From Paracentrotus lividus (lineage: Eukaryota > Echinodermata > Echinoidea > Camarodonta > Echinidae), in assembly GCA_940671915.1 (NCBI GenBank), contig CALNVZ010003426.1:48256841-48320840 (forward strand): 64,000 nucleotides of DNA, given 5' to 3'. This document shows positions 48,880 through 60,594 of the stretch, one piece after another. The position numbers were made by a program, and so were the translations under genes. The stretch's first letter is position 1. Every line of letters starts with the position of its first letter. The notes under the pieces are model-generated. The model did not search any database. It was not told the origin of the DNA and saw nothing but the letters and a program-made list of their open reading frames with translations.

Positions 48880-49950
48880 AAGGCTTCTGTTTGTCTTTAG
48901 GAAATGATGTTTTGCATTATCTTATGAAGATGATAACCTTTCAAATGATGATGAAAAGGGACAATTAACTCTTCCCACATTTATTTGACATCCATCAAAA
49001 TTGTATTTAATGTATTTGTGTGATAAGTGTAACACTAGCAAACATGTGCTTGAAAAGTTTATGACTTGTTCAAAAGATGTATTGCAAAAGGCTTCTGTTT
49101 GTCTTTATGAAATGATGTTTTGCATTATCTTATGAAGATGATAACCTTTTCAGTGATGATGAAAAAAGACAACTCTTCCCTTGTTTTTCTAACATCAAAA
49201 TTATGTATTTGTGTGACGAATACGTAACAATACCGAACATGTGTTTAAAAGTTTATGACTTGTTCAAAAGATATATTGCCAAGGCTTCTGTTTGTCTTTA
49301 TGAAATGATGTTTTGCATTATCTTATGAAGATGATAACCTTTTAGATGATGATGAAAAGGGACAACTATTTCAACATTTTCCTGACATTCATCAAAATTG
49401 TATGTAACATGTTTGTGTGACAAATATGTAACACTAGCGAACATGTGCTTGAAAGTTTATGACTTGTTAAAAAGATGTATTGCAAAAACTTCTGTTTTTC
49501 TTGATGAAATGATGTTTTTCGTTATCTCATGAAGATGTTAACATTTTAGATGATGATGAAAAGGGACAACTCTTCCCTTATTTTCTGACATCTTTCAAAA
49601 ATTATGTATTTGTGTGACGAATGTGTAACCCTAGTGATTGGGTGCTTAAAAGTTTATGACTTGTTCAAACTGTATTGCAAAGACTTCTGTTTTTCTTTAT
49701 GAAATGATGTTTTGCATTATGTTATGAAGATCGTAACCTTTTAGATGATGATGAAAAAGGACAATTAACTCTTCCACATTTTTTTTGACATCCATCAAAC
49801 TTGTATTTGTGTGACAAATGTGCGCCTTTGAATGTTTTCAACAGAAATATGGCGCAATATAAATGCCGTGGATCATCATCATCATCATCAAATATGTAAC
49901 ACTAGCGAACATGTGCTTGAAATATTTATGACTTGTTCAAAAGATGCATT
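48880..49950. repeat. Five-copy tandem array plus a partial unit, period about 193-208 bp
   Basis: The landmark TTCTGTTTGTCTTTATGAAA or its variant starts at 48885, 49093, 49286, 49490 and 49685. Each unit continues with ATGATGTTTTGCATTATCTT, GATGATGAAAAGGGACAA, TTTGTGTGAC and TTTATGACTTGTTCAAAAGA. The fifth unit is interrupted by a SINE tail, after which the unit's end resumes (about 49890-49950). Confidence 0.8.
49820..49890 (+). repeat. SINE 3' tail with ATC repeats, inserted in the tandem array
   Basis: GCGCCTTTGAATGTTTTCAA, then ATATGGCGCAATATAAATGC and (ATC)n. An ending of the form GGCGCTATATAAATG plus a trinucleotide run is, from memory, a common SINE end in marine invertebrates. No head is present, so this is a 5'-truncated insertion or recombination product. 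Confidence 0.45.
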
Positions 49951-50420
49951 ACCCTTCCCAACCTTTTTAGGGCCCAAATGGCTGCCACATGTCCCTTCTC
50001 CAACAAACACACCAAGATTGTCATCTGCAAACAATTGTTCTGCAGGAAAGGGTACGCAAGTTCAACCGAGCCTACAAGACGCTTAATTTCTCGCCGGGGC
50101 CAGAGAGTCGCCGCGCTGTTAATTCATGTCGTCATGCTGCCTGCATGACTAGCGATGACTATCGGTCTCCGGCCATCTAGGGGATTGGACTCATGAGGGC
50201 GCCGAGCGAGGAAGGGGCGGAAATTTGTTGGTGTTTGGAGAGACAATGCGGTTTTTTTGTTCTCTGCGAAAGCGAGTAAGCCCCCTTTTTTCCTGCGAGA
50301 GGAGGCTAAGGGAAATGTAGCGTGTTTGCAGGGAGAGCAAAGAGAGCGGGTGGCTTTTGTTTCTCTGGTTGGTTACTAAGCTCCCTTTCCTGCATGGGAA
50401 ATGGCAAGCCCAACCCCTTG
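49951..50420. other. Relatively GC- and CpG-rich patch without a recognised gene
   Basis: About 50040-50240 has many CpG (cgccggggcc, gagtcgccgcgc, gcgccgagcgagg) in an otherwise AT-rich region, and three overlapping frames are open. No domain is recognised and splice support is poor. It could be a regulatory element or an undetected exon. Confidence 0.35.
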
Positions 50421-53005
50421 ATTAAACGTGATAGAGTTCTCAAAGACAGGAGGGTCTGGTGATGGGTGTCAATGAACTGCACTTCTTTCTTTCATTGTTC
50501 CTCATGTCCCTAAAGATATGAGCTGAGAAGGGATGGAGCTAGAGAGGAGGGTGGATGGAGACAAAGAGGTTCATGAGGTAGAGGGGGAGATAATTATTGT
50601 ATAAGACGAAAAAAGGAGAGAGAGAGAGAAGAGGTGACAGAAAGGCAAAACAAAATGAGAGAACGAAAGAGAGGGAGACAAAAATGTGATTTAAACCTGT
50701 AAAATTTGTCCCCCAACTTTTAATAAAACAGGAATAAAAACATAGGGTAGCAAGTTTACAAATGGTATTCAAAACAATTTGTTAATATATAATATTGTTT
50801 ATTATACACAATATATTCTGTAATCTGACATATATAGCAATGTATCACTATACAAATTTGAGAAAGCAAAACTTATTTGACTTCATAGTATACAATATTG
50901 TTCGGTAGGAGTTTGTGTATCAATCGTTCATTTGTCTTTACTCAAATACATTAAGGATTATAATTTTGTCAAGATAAATATCTGATATGAAAAATGTCAG
51001 AAACCAAACATGGATTTGATTAGTGTAGGAAGTATTACTGTTCTTCCTCCATTTCACCATATTGCTGCCTTACCCTTAAATGTTGGTAAAGATTGATCTC
51101 AGTTACATCTTCGTTACCACAGCTACTAGTGGGGAGGAGGAGAAAGATTTGTTACTAATCTGGACCAAATGTCTTGACAGGTTTAGGTCTTAAAGAGGTC
51201 CCATCTTTGAAAAAATAATTTGCTCTGTTAGAGTCTGGGCTGCTAACAATGCATGTGCACTATTTGTAGAGCTTCAGCTTTAACCTGATTAGATTTTGTA
51301 GCAAAACGAGAATCGTAATGAAACTGATAAAATAGAGTCTAACTTTGCAGCATTTCATAAAAAAGATACAGCTTGGGGAAAAATTGTGAGACCAAGCTCT
51401 TTTTCATCGAAGGGCTTCAGTGAGTGTGTTTCCTTCTTTTTGTGGTAAGTAAAAATTAATAATAATAATGATAAAGTCATTTTTATAAGTGGAGTTTAAA
51501 AAAATATTCTCTATGCACTTTATATCGGCCTAGTTATGAAAACTAATAAACACATACTAAGTATGTTTCTATACAATCTTCTGCAATTATGTCAATGGCA
51601 TGTGAGCATAGGTCTTTAATTACAAATGTTAATGACACTCTTGTCCATGAAGAAAAATAGAATTTTTACCTGAGCTATATATGTGTGAAATTTTGGCTAT
51701 TCCTTTTATGATTTCTAGTAAAATTTTGTGTAATTGTTTGAAATATCATATGCTCTACTCAACCATTCGCTATGATCCCCTACACCTAGACGGCTACCAT
51801 CTCAAAATGTGTCTTTCACTAAAATGAGAGAATTCATAGTTGAAATTTGAGGCCTGAGTGTACTGGATCCCATTTGTATTGGGGAATAATGAAGTCTACT
51901 CATTACAGATCATTCTTCTTTGTATTTTTAGGTGACCCTTTAATGTAACAAGGGTTTAAAAAAAAAAGTATTGAAATCCTCTGTTTAGGAAGGGGGAGAA
52001 GTTTGTAAGCATTAGGAGAGGTAGCACGAGACTGTGCTTTTGGTGTGAAGTTGATACTTTGTTTCCACCTCTTGTAATTGGAACTGTGGTGTTTGGTTTT
52101 CTGCAATAATATAATATCCCTTTCTCATTAATGATCCAGTGTTAATGCCCGCATTAAAATGATGATTAATACCATTGTTAGGGGTCTTCAATACTTATAT
52201 TAATCCTTTGGCACTTGAGACTGTGTCGAGGTGGCTTGGTCATAAGAAAAGGTCTTGTAACTATTCCCATGCTTGTGAACTCATTTCTAAGTCCGTAGTA
52301 TAGGAGTTATAAAGCCATAAGTCCCCTAGTGGCCTCTATGCATGCTACCCGTTTTTTGACCAATTTTTTTTTTAGATAACTCTCTTTTCCAACATTTTTC
52401 ATGTAGCAATCTTCTTTTGCACAAATTTAATAGATATGATTGTTTTTCTGGACTGGGAGCAAGTTAGTTACTTTTTAGAAGGACGAGGGGACGAACTTCC
52501 AATGAACTTGGGAAATGTCCTTTTCTCAGCTCAACATTTTGACGTAGGTTTAATGACTCGCATGATCGTTACAACGCTATGAAAAGATGCGAGCGAGATA
52601 TTTTGTGGTGATCTGATGAAATTGGCTTAAAATCTAATTTAAATTAAAGAGCCCCCGATGGATGATGTAAGAAAATCCAATCCACGAAGGACCTGTGGTT
52701 AAAGAGTCAAGTTTTAGCCCCTGCACTCTTTCGCCCGTAGCTGTCCCCAGCCCCTCGAACAAGGGAAGAATAAAATTCAATAGCGCAACAAAGTTGTAAA
52801 TTATAGCTAATAACTGACCTCAAAATTGATGAGTAAATTTTCATGAGTAGATAGGGGGATTAAATGAACTTTTAACCTTTGTTTTTTGGCTGTAAGAATA
52901 CAGATAGAGAGTTTGATATCATACATTATGTGCTAACTCTCATTATATCTAGCAGGTATTTATCAAAGTAGACAAATGAAAGAAAGAAAAATAGAGTTCT
53001 TGGAC
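50421..53005. other. Non-coding stretch
   Basis: It contains GA-rich tracts at about 50525-50680. Otherwise I see no gene or array. Confidence 0.4.
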
Positions 53006-53136
53006 AACTTCTCCCTGGACAATTACTCCTGGACAACTACCCCCAGCCAAAAATCTACCCCCTAACTCTACACCTAAACCTAACCTTATTTGTTGGGGGA
53101 GGGGTAATTGTCCGGGGTATTTGTCCTGAAACAAAA
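53006..53136. repeat. Fold-back element of GGACAACTACCCC units (copy 3)
   Basis: GGACAACTTCTCCCT, GGACAATTACTCCT and GGACAACTACCCCC are followed by a centre with CCTAACTCTACACCTAAACC and then the inverted unit GGGGTAATTGTCC. Confidence 0.6.
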
Positions 53137-53529
53137 AAAAACAATGATCATTCAAAGAGGTGGAGCTGTATTATTAAACAGTCAGGTGTGATTTATGTGA
53201 ACAAATTTCCTTTTTGTTTTGTATTTCAGATTTTATGAATTTCCCTGTTTTGATGAAGGTGTAGATTGCCATTAACATTTTATATTTTCCTTCTGAGAAA
53301 CAGTAATTCTCAAAATTAACAGAGGACATGAATTGTTAGACTTATCAAGCTTTCACTTCTGTACTTGTTAACGTGGTATGTCCCTAGGCTATTGCCAAAA
53401 GGAAGAAATAAATTCAATAGCACAAGAAAGCTTTAGGTTATTGCCTATAACTGACCTCAAAAGTGATGAGTAAAAGTTGATGAGTAGATAAGATGAACTT
53501 TTATTAACCCTTGTTAATAAAATCTTACA

Positions 53530-53610
53530 GGTGTTGTAATAGAGTGGTTTAGTCACTTGACTAGGGATTTGAAAGTCATGGGTTCAATCCCTGGCTGGTT
53601 ACAATTGTTC
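53530..53610 (+). repeat. tRNA-derived SINE head
   Basis: An A-box-like TAATAGAGTGGTTTAGTC (about 53538-53555) and a B box GGGTTCAATCCC (53580-53591) have tRNA-like spacing. No acceptor stem is evident, so this is a SINE remnant and not a tRNA gene. Confidence 0.55.
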
Positions 53611-53756
53611 TTTTGTTCATCATTAATCAATATTTGCCACTGTATATGAAGAATAAAAAATTGAGGATTGCTGTGAGGTAGGACCCACCCCACCCCCCCC
53701 TCCAACCCCCAAGAAAAGAGATGGTAACCTTCGTTATCTGACATAGTGGTCCAGGG

Positions 53757-53930
53757 ATGTGTTTCACCAAGTCGTTTGTAAGTTACAAATGACTTTACAA
53801 ATGACTGGTGTTCAGTTCTTGAGCTAAATTATAAAGCATGTGATTAGTATAGCATCCAAGAACTGGTTCCAGTCATACGTAGAGCCGTTGGTAAATTTAA
53901 GATCGATTTGGTAAACCACCACCCTAGTAA
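53757..53930. mobile_element. Palindromic (fold-back) MITE-like element
   Basis: The left arm starts TGTTTCACCAAGTCGTTTGT and reaches GACTGG…GTTCTTG. The right end reversed reads GTTTACCAAATCGATCTTAA and reaches GACTGG…GTTCTTGG, so the arms are about 60 bp of imperfect inverted repeat. The loop contains AAAGCATGTGATTAGTATAG. No coding capacity, so it must be non-autonomous. I could not identify a target-site duplication. Confidence 0.65.
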
Positions 53931-54063
53931 TTCCTTAGCATCATTTCAAAGAACAAAACCTGTTGAGACAATAATGCCTATTCCCATTAAAATAAGTTTA
54001 TTGTAATCGCACAAGGCATGTAATATTTCTTTTAACTTGTTGAAGAAGAGCCAAAAGCCCCCC

Positions 54064-54206
54064 TTGCCCCCCCCCAAAAAAAAATAATAATAATAATAAT
54101 AAATAAAATAAATAAATTAATTAATAAAATAAGAACAAAAATAAATAAATAATAATTAAAAAGAAAAAATATATAAATAGTGAATAACTAATGTGAAAAT
54201 GTGAAG

Positions 54207-54263
<57 letters not shown>

Positions 54264-54280
54264 AACAACAACATGGTATC
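54064..54280. repeat. A-rich tract including an uninterrupted 54-base poly(A)
   Basis: A C-run (54067-54075) is followed by A-runs, AATAA-type repeats, and 54 consecutive As at 54209-54262, then CAACAACAACA. The reverse-strand phenylalanine frame here is an artefact. Confidence 0.9.
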
Positions 54281-54417
54281 AAAGAAAAGTAAAACATGAT
54301 ACCCTTTCTGGTGATGATATTTTGATGGGGTAGTGAATGTCTTTTCTCTATTTCCTGTGACTAATAATGACAAACATTATCAAGGGGTTAGGAGGGAGTC
54401 ATGAGCATATATAGCGT

Positions 54418-54500
54418 GAAAAAAGCCAGAAGAATATGAAATGCATATAAACTTCTATATGCTAACAAAAGCCCTGAATGGCATAAAACATTCACAAGGT
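54418..54500. repeat. Hairpin-family copy, degenerate
   Basis: AAAAAAGCCAGAAGAATATG, a loop with ATGCATATAAACTTCTATATG, then AAAGCCCTGAATGGCAT. Confidence 0.35.
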
Positions 54501-54517
54501 TTTTCCATGCCAAAGAC

Positions 54518-54595
54518 CCAAGATGGCCCAGTGGTTTGGTCTTTTCGGGGATAGAAGTCATGTTAAAGGTTCAAATCCCTCCTGGTTCCAAAATG
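54518..54595 (+). repeat. tRNA-derived SINE head with intact A and B boxes
   Basis: TGGCCCAGTGG at 54524-54534 is a perfect A-box match, and GGTTCAAATCCC at 54568-54579 is a B-box match 33 bases later. The flanks do not pair as an acceptor stem, so it is a SINE and not a tRNA gene. Confidence 0.6.
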
Positions 54596-55191
54596 TATTC
54601 TGATTTCTTTTTCAAACCAAATAAATTCTTTGGTGGACTAAGCACTATACTATTTATTAGTGTGAATGTTAATTTTCCAAAGTTTAAGAGGAAAGGAAGG
54701 GGGGGTTGGGTTTCACCACAAGTTACTTGTCTACTAGAACAAAAAAAATATGAATTAAGAATTATGCTGACCTGATATATATTTGACCTTCTCACCCTAA
54801 GGCAGTATGACTAAGTAAACCATCTTGAATTATTCTTTTATCTGTCTTAAATGTTTGTCATCTCATATGCAAGGTATAGATCAACTTAAAAGCTGATGAT
54901 CAATTATCCTTTGAATGATGATAAAAGACGAGTTTCTCCGAAAATGTCCAGGGTATAAAGGACATCTAAACTGTGACTCATTTCATCACTTTGTTTTTTT
55001 AACACTCCTAATATGTATGATTTAAATAATATGTTACAAAATCTTTTTTATTTTTCATTTTTCTTCTTGTTTATCCCCAAAGCAATTAATAATTATATTT
55101 TTGGAATACAAGAAAGTTACAAGATTGGTAGTAACAAAGCCTGCCATTGAATTCCTCATCATCTTGGCTTTTTAAAAACAGCGCTTTATCA
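54596..55191. other. Non-coding stretch
   Basis: No gene or repeat that I can support. Confidence 0.4.
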
Positions 55192-55372
55192 AGAAGAATT
55201 TTCTTTTCTTATGAAAAGGTTATCCCAAGAGTATTTTTGTTACGCTACCTGTTAATGGAAATTTCCTAATCTGGCTTCTAAAAAATTAACCATGAAGTAT
55301 TTTCTTTTCTTATCCAAGTAATTGGTTATCCCGAGAGTATTTGTTATGCTACCTGTTAAGGAATTTTATTAT
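55192..55372. repeat. Two-copy repeat, spacing about 106 bp
   Basis: TTTTCTTTTCTTATG or TTTTCTTTTCTTATC, then GTTATCCCAAGAG (55219) and GTTATCCCGAGAG (55325), each followed by GTTACGCTACCTGTTAA or a variant. Confidence 0.7.
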
Positions 55373-55389
55373 GTCTTTGTAAATATTGA

Positions 55390-57300
55390 GGAAAATTGGA
55401 AGAGACAATGCCTGTCAGTAAAATTGTTTAAAGAAACTTAGAAGGGGGAAATGATGTCCTAGGGTTAAGCTAGGTTTCCCCCTATAAGATGATGATGTCA
55501 TAAGGCTATGAATCAAGTTATGGGGTCACCTCAGAAGTGTGTAATAAGTGACCCGCTGTTTGGACAAAGTCAGGGGAAAGAAAGCAATATGGAATGAAAG
55601 ACAATAGACCTGTCAATCAAACACTTCAAGAAAAATGAAAGGATAATATCCCAGGGTCATGATGCCACCCCCCCCCCCTTCTTATTGAAGATGATGTCAT
55701 AATCATACAGCAGTGATCAAATTTATTGGTCACCTCAAAACTATTAAATCAGCAACCTGCTGCTTTGATTTTGATGATAATGATAAAAAGATTTAAAGAC
55801 AATTAGCTTGTCAATCAAATTTGATCCGCAAAATAAGGAGGAAGAATTTAGAGCTAAAGGCGGGCTAAATCATGTGGGTACTTTCGTTCAAAAGTCATCA
55901 AGAATAATAGTTGCCCTTGACAGCCAATGACAACAAATTTGCACATAGAGATTCTTGCATGAAGGTTTGCTCACTTGGGTAATTGAACCATAGTGCCGCG
56001 GCTTTCAGACTTGCTGGTGGTGCAAAGCTATTGAAAAGTCTTATGTCGGCCCGTCCCCATATCTAAGGGTGCTCTACAATATAGTCCTACTTCAAATTAC
56101 AAATTGATGCTCTTTAGGTCTTCGGGCTATAATTACAGAAAGGTTTGCGATGAAAGGCAAATTTGAAAGAATAATACTTATTGCTTCCTTGTCAGTATTT
56201 TAAACAAAAATTGCATGCAACATTGTTGCCCTTTTACAATTGATATGAAATCATTATGTTTATACAGAGTCCAGGGCCCTGTAACATAAAGAGTGACAAT
56301 CAATTGAAAATCGATAGTAACCAAAGTAAACTTTGTTGCATAGACATCTTGCATAAAAGTCTCACTGTGAACCAATCAGATTGGCTGTTTCAAATTTGCA
56401 TTTGATCGTAACTCTTTATGTTACACGGCCCTGGTCAGTGAAGTCCCAGGGGTGAATTACAACCCTATCCAAGTGATGATGATGAAATGATATAGTCATC
56501 CAAGCCCGAGGTCAATTCAAAATCAACCTGCTGTTTGGAGGAGAAACGATAAAGTTTGAAAGAGATTACACTTGTCAATAAATAAAATCTTCAAAGAATA
56601 TGAACAGACATGACATAGGTAATGGCATCCCGGGTGCGATGTGCTGAGATTCTCCCTTCCAGCGTATGATGGATTTATGATGCATTGTTTTGGTGATCAA
56701 TGCAAATTCAAGGTCAATTTTGAAATGGACCTGCTGTTTGGACAATGTATTGAACGAGAAACATTAAGATTTGAGATTAGGCCTGTCAAATCATAAAATC
56801 TTTAAAGAATAATAAGAAGGAATATTTATCCTTGAGACAAGCTGTGAACCCCCTCCTCCCAACTTCATGATATTTCAATGTCATGATATTTATTATTGGT
56901 GGACCAAGTTTTAGGTAAAGTTCCAATTTGTTCCATAATCAATCTCCCGCTTGGACAATGTTATGGACAAGAAACAATGGGGTTTTGAGTATAATGCTGA
57001 TGTCAATCAAACACTTAAAGTGAGTTTAAAAGAATAAATTATATCTCATGGACTTATCAGACCTCAACTCGCAATGACATTACAATAAAAGATTGCTAAC
57101 CAAATTTTAGGATTCTCTCCAAACTAACCCCACTGCTTTGATAAGACATTTATTGGTAAAATAGAAAAAAGATGGAAGAGATTAGGACCTGTTTTTCAAC
57201 GTCTTCAAAGAATATTAAAGAAGAAGATGATTTCCTGGGGACGAGCCGACATTCTCCCCCCTCCCGTCGATGATGTCATGATGTCGTGGTGAGGGTGCCC
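55390..57300. repeat. Degenerate tandem array, period about 200 bp, about eight to ten units
   Basis: Recurring blocks in fixed order: TTGGACAA with GAAACAAT, CCTGTCAATCAAA with CTTCAAAGAAT, a C-rich block (CCCCCCTCC-type), GATGATGTCAT, GGTCACCTCA or its variant, and CAACCTGCTGTTTGGA. Clear units begin near 55390, 55580, 55790, 56540, 56740, 56970 and 57170. The array is interrupted by the palindromic element at 56271-56434 and by other sequence at about 55870-56270. Old and strongly diverged. Confidence 0.6.
56271..56434. mobile_element. 164-bp MITE-like element with terminal inverted repeats
   Basis: It starts CCAGGGCCCTGTAACATAAA and ends TTTATGTTACACGGCCCTGG. The ends pair over about 24 bases with one mismatch (CCAGGGCC[C/G]TGTAACATAAAGAGT) and more weakly over a further 15. 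No open frame, so it depends on another element's transposase. No clear target-site duplication, so the superfamily is not assigned. Confidence 0.7.
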
Positions 57301-60300
57301 TCTCTGTTTCCTGTGAGTCAGGGCGGGAAACAATGGGGTAACTGGGAAGGGACAATCAGACCGTTGATGGATGCAACAATTGGCTTGGATGATACACCGT
57401 GACACACTCTCTGACTTTCTCGCAACTTTCTCTCGACTTTGCGTTTGCTTTTTCAGGTTTTTCGCGAGGAATTTCTTGGGGTGATGACCTGGGAGGCTGG
57501 GATGGAAGTGTTGCCGAGATATGACACCTTTAATGATGTTGAAATGACTTATTTTCACATGTCTTTGATCTTACCCTACCCCTAAATAAGAAAATCACTC
57601 GATTGAGACATCAGGGTAATTCTTTGCAGATTTCCCCATGTTTCTTTAATTTTCTCTTTTAATCCCTCCACTGAAGAGTAGGAATCTGACTGAAATGATT
57701 CACCTACTACATTTAAGAGCTAGAAGGTAGTTTACTGTTCAGATTTTTAATACTAGTAGTGTGCATGCCCTTTTGCTCTGATTTGCAGATGGAATGATAC
57801 TGCCATAGCTAATTACATTGAAATGCGGACAATCTGCAAGGGGGCAAACACATTGATTGAAACAACCCAAATATCAGAAGAAAAAAATTATGCTCTAAAT
57901 TGAAATTATTGAATTTCTTTCTTATATAAGGAGAGCAAATGACATAATGTTTGACAGACGATTGTGCCGATTTCATGTTTTGTATCATTTGTCTTTTGTT
58001 TAAGATCTTATAAGAATTAACAATAAAATTTTCTTCTAAACATGATATAACCTGCTTTTCATGCCTTGATTTATAACATGATTGCTCATAGACTTAAGAT
58101 TGTCTTTAGGGATCCAACAGTTCTTGTATAAAATTTTCCTTAGAAATAATAATATATTCGTGCTTTTACTGTGTTATAAAGCAATCGTCCATAGTAGACT
58201 CTTGTATTCGGCAGTCTAGCCGTAGAGAAAACTTAGTTATCAACAAGTTGAATACTGCTGCATCTAAGTTTACTTCATTATAATTCATTATCTTGAACAA
58301 AGACTATCACCTATTGTCATGCTGATCTAGCCTTAGTCACAGGAAAGAGAAATTTCACACATTATGAGTGCATTCTCGATATCTTCAAGACAAGGGTAAC
58401 CACCCCAAAGGAAGAAGGGGTGTAATGAAAAACAATTGATATGATGTATTGTGCTGAGATCATCAATTATCATCCTAATGAAGACATAATGACCTTCAAA
58501 TTGAGATCCTTTTGTCTTGCTCTGATGAGGTTAAGAACAGTGATTCGATCAAGAGAAGATATCGGCATGACATAAGAGGAATGACGAATGGATAGCAAGA
58601 GACAAAGAGTGTTCGCAAAATTTACACTACCTCTCTGACCAGTACTCCATTTTATACTCATTTTGTCCCAGGAAAAGCATCTAATTATATAGTTTGTTTG
58701 TTCTTTTTTAGGGGGGGGGGGTTGAGGAGTTACATAAATTTGGACCCCTTGGATCAGGGAAGTCAGCTTTATGGACAGTTATGAATACTTTTGGACCCAA
58801 TACACATTCTTTAGGTATAAGAACATGCTGAAGAAAAAATTAAATTTATTTTGAGAAGGAGAAGAATATTCAGATGCTCAGTTAAGTGGAATTATATCCC
58901 TTTTTCACACTGTTAGATTTAGGTATGATATTCTTATGGTTTAATTTGATGACCCAAACCAGTGGCTCTATATCTGAACCTTGCTATAAAAAAATAAAAA
59001 AACAAACAAAAACAAAGGGAGGCCTTTGGACCCTGGGACAGTTTGTAGATTTTCTGTTTTTTGCAAGAGTAAACATCATCCCTGAAGTTTGTCAAAGAAA
59101 AACATGAGGTTATAGAATGAATCATTAAGGGCACCAGGAATATGAAAAGAATATTTTCAAATGAAAAACATGCTGGAACCTCGAGGTCTGTATGAGTAGT
59201 TGATGATGTTATGACATGTGTTTTACTCACAGGAAACTATTACTCACTCTGATGACATTATTGGCAGGGAGATCCCTAATTCTGAATTTCCAGAGAAGGG
59301 CGATTTTCGAAGGGGGGGGGGGGGTGAAAGTGTGAGGATTTGCTCTGATTGGCTGGAAATGGCTCATCAATTGGTTTGATTGGATTAAATGTAATGTTAT
59401 TGGAACAAGAAGGATGTGAATTGACATGTGTAAGAATCTATTGGGCTCTGAGCAGGACCCCTTCGCTTGGAGTAGATAATAATGGTACTCTGTCACATAT
59501 GTTGTTTTTCTGTAAACCATATGATCATTGCAGAAAAAATAGAATCCCAGATTGAAATAATAGTTGTAACAAAGGCCGAAGAATTAGTGAAACATATCAA
59601 GGTTTAACTAATTCATCAAAGCTTAACAAAGTTATGAAATTTTCAGATTTTCAGATTTTTGTCAAAACTGTTATGATTTGGTTGTCATATTCTTCTGCTT
59701 TACCCAGAAAAATATTTGTTTCTGGGAAAACATCCCCTATTAATATTCCACATTTCAAAATAAGAGCACCATTACCCAATACAGTGCATTTAACGTGTTT
59801 GCAAATGTACATTTCTTGTAAATTATCGGTATTGAGTACTTAATTCTCTGTTTCCCATGTGCCCAATATAGCCTAAAAAGAACTAACCAGTTCCTGTATG
59901 TAATTAATTAAAACAAGCAATTTGCATAATTAATTAGGTCATTTATATTGATAATTTAAATTAAATTAAATAGGTTGCATCACAAACTAGTGGTTTAGAG
60001 AGCAATGAAAGTTCATAGCTTTCTGTGTCTCTGAGTTCATTTATAGGATAAACCATATATATATATTTTCAGATAATAATGTCATGTGAGTGGAAATAGA
60101 GCGAAAAGGGCTTAAAATACCATAGATCTGGGATAGGGATTAAGACGTTCTCCCGATAATGGGGTTAGATTTGTGACAGGAAATTCTTTAAGTCACAAAA
60201 TATGATTCATGAATTGAGTGCTTATTCTGTAAATGGTGAATTGTGTGTCAAGTGTTGTAGAATGAAGTTGTATTTCAATTTGTATAGACCGAGCAATATG

Positions 60301-60594
60301 TATAGACCGAGCCATTTGTCAACGGGAAGAAGGGAAGATATAGGCCTTTGGAATGTTCTTTGGAGAGTGTGCTTTATATAGTAATAATGAATTAAATTTA
60401 TTTATTTATTACATTATAATACATCAATTGGTTCTTCCCACAGAAGGCCTTGAATAGTAATTCATTAAGTTAACAAATTAAAGACCCAAAATTTGACTCT
60501 TGTACTAGGATCATAAGAAAATAATGCAAGTGTAATTACTTTTACCCATCAAAGTTATTCAGTACAGTACAATAAAGTTTAAAAGATCAGAGAA
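57301..60594. other. Non-coding stretch
   Basis: A degenerate hairpin-family copy lies at about 57713-57790 (AAGAGCTAGAAGGTAG … CATGCCCTTTTGCTCTGA). G-runs lie near 58711-58720 and 59312-59323. A frame at about 59490-59700 weakly recalls a LINE C-terminus but is too short and broken to call. No gene recognised. Confidence 0.4.

Noticed and set aside
48880-49950. CRISPR-like regular spacing of repeats
   Set aside because: Units of about 200 bp are continuous tandem copies without unique spacers, and the genome is eukaryotic.
54188-54373. Poly-phenylalanine reverse-strand frame
   Set aside because: Translation of the 54-base poly(A) run.
57205-57558. 117-codon reverse-strand open frame
   Set aside because: Mostly within and just after the 55.4-57.3 kb array, of no recognised family, without splice signals.
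59398-59720. LINE reverse-transcriptase C-terminus-like text (a SHMLFFCKPYDHCRKN stretch)
   Set aside because: Only a weak resemblance over a short distance, interrupted by stops, with no other LINE domain nearby.
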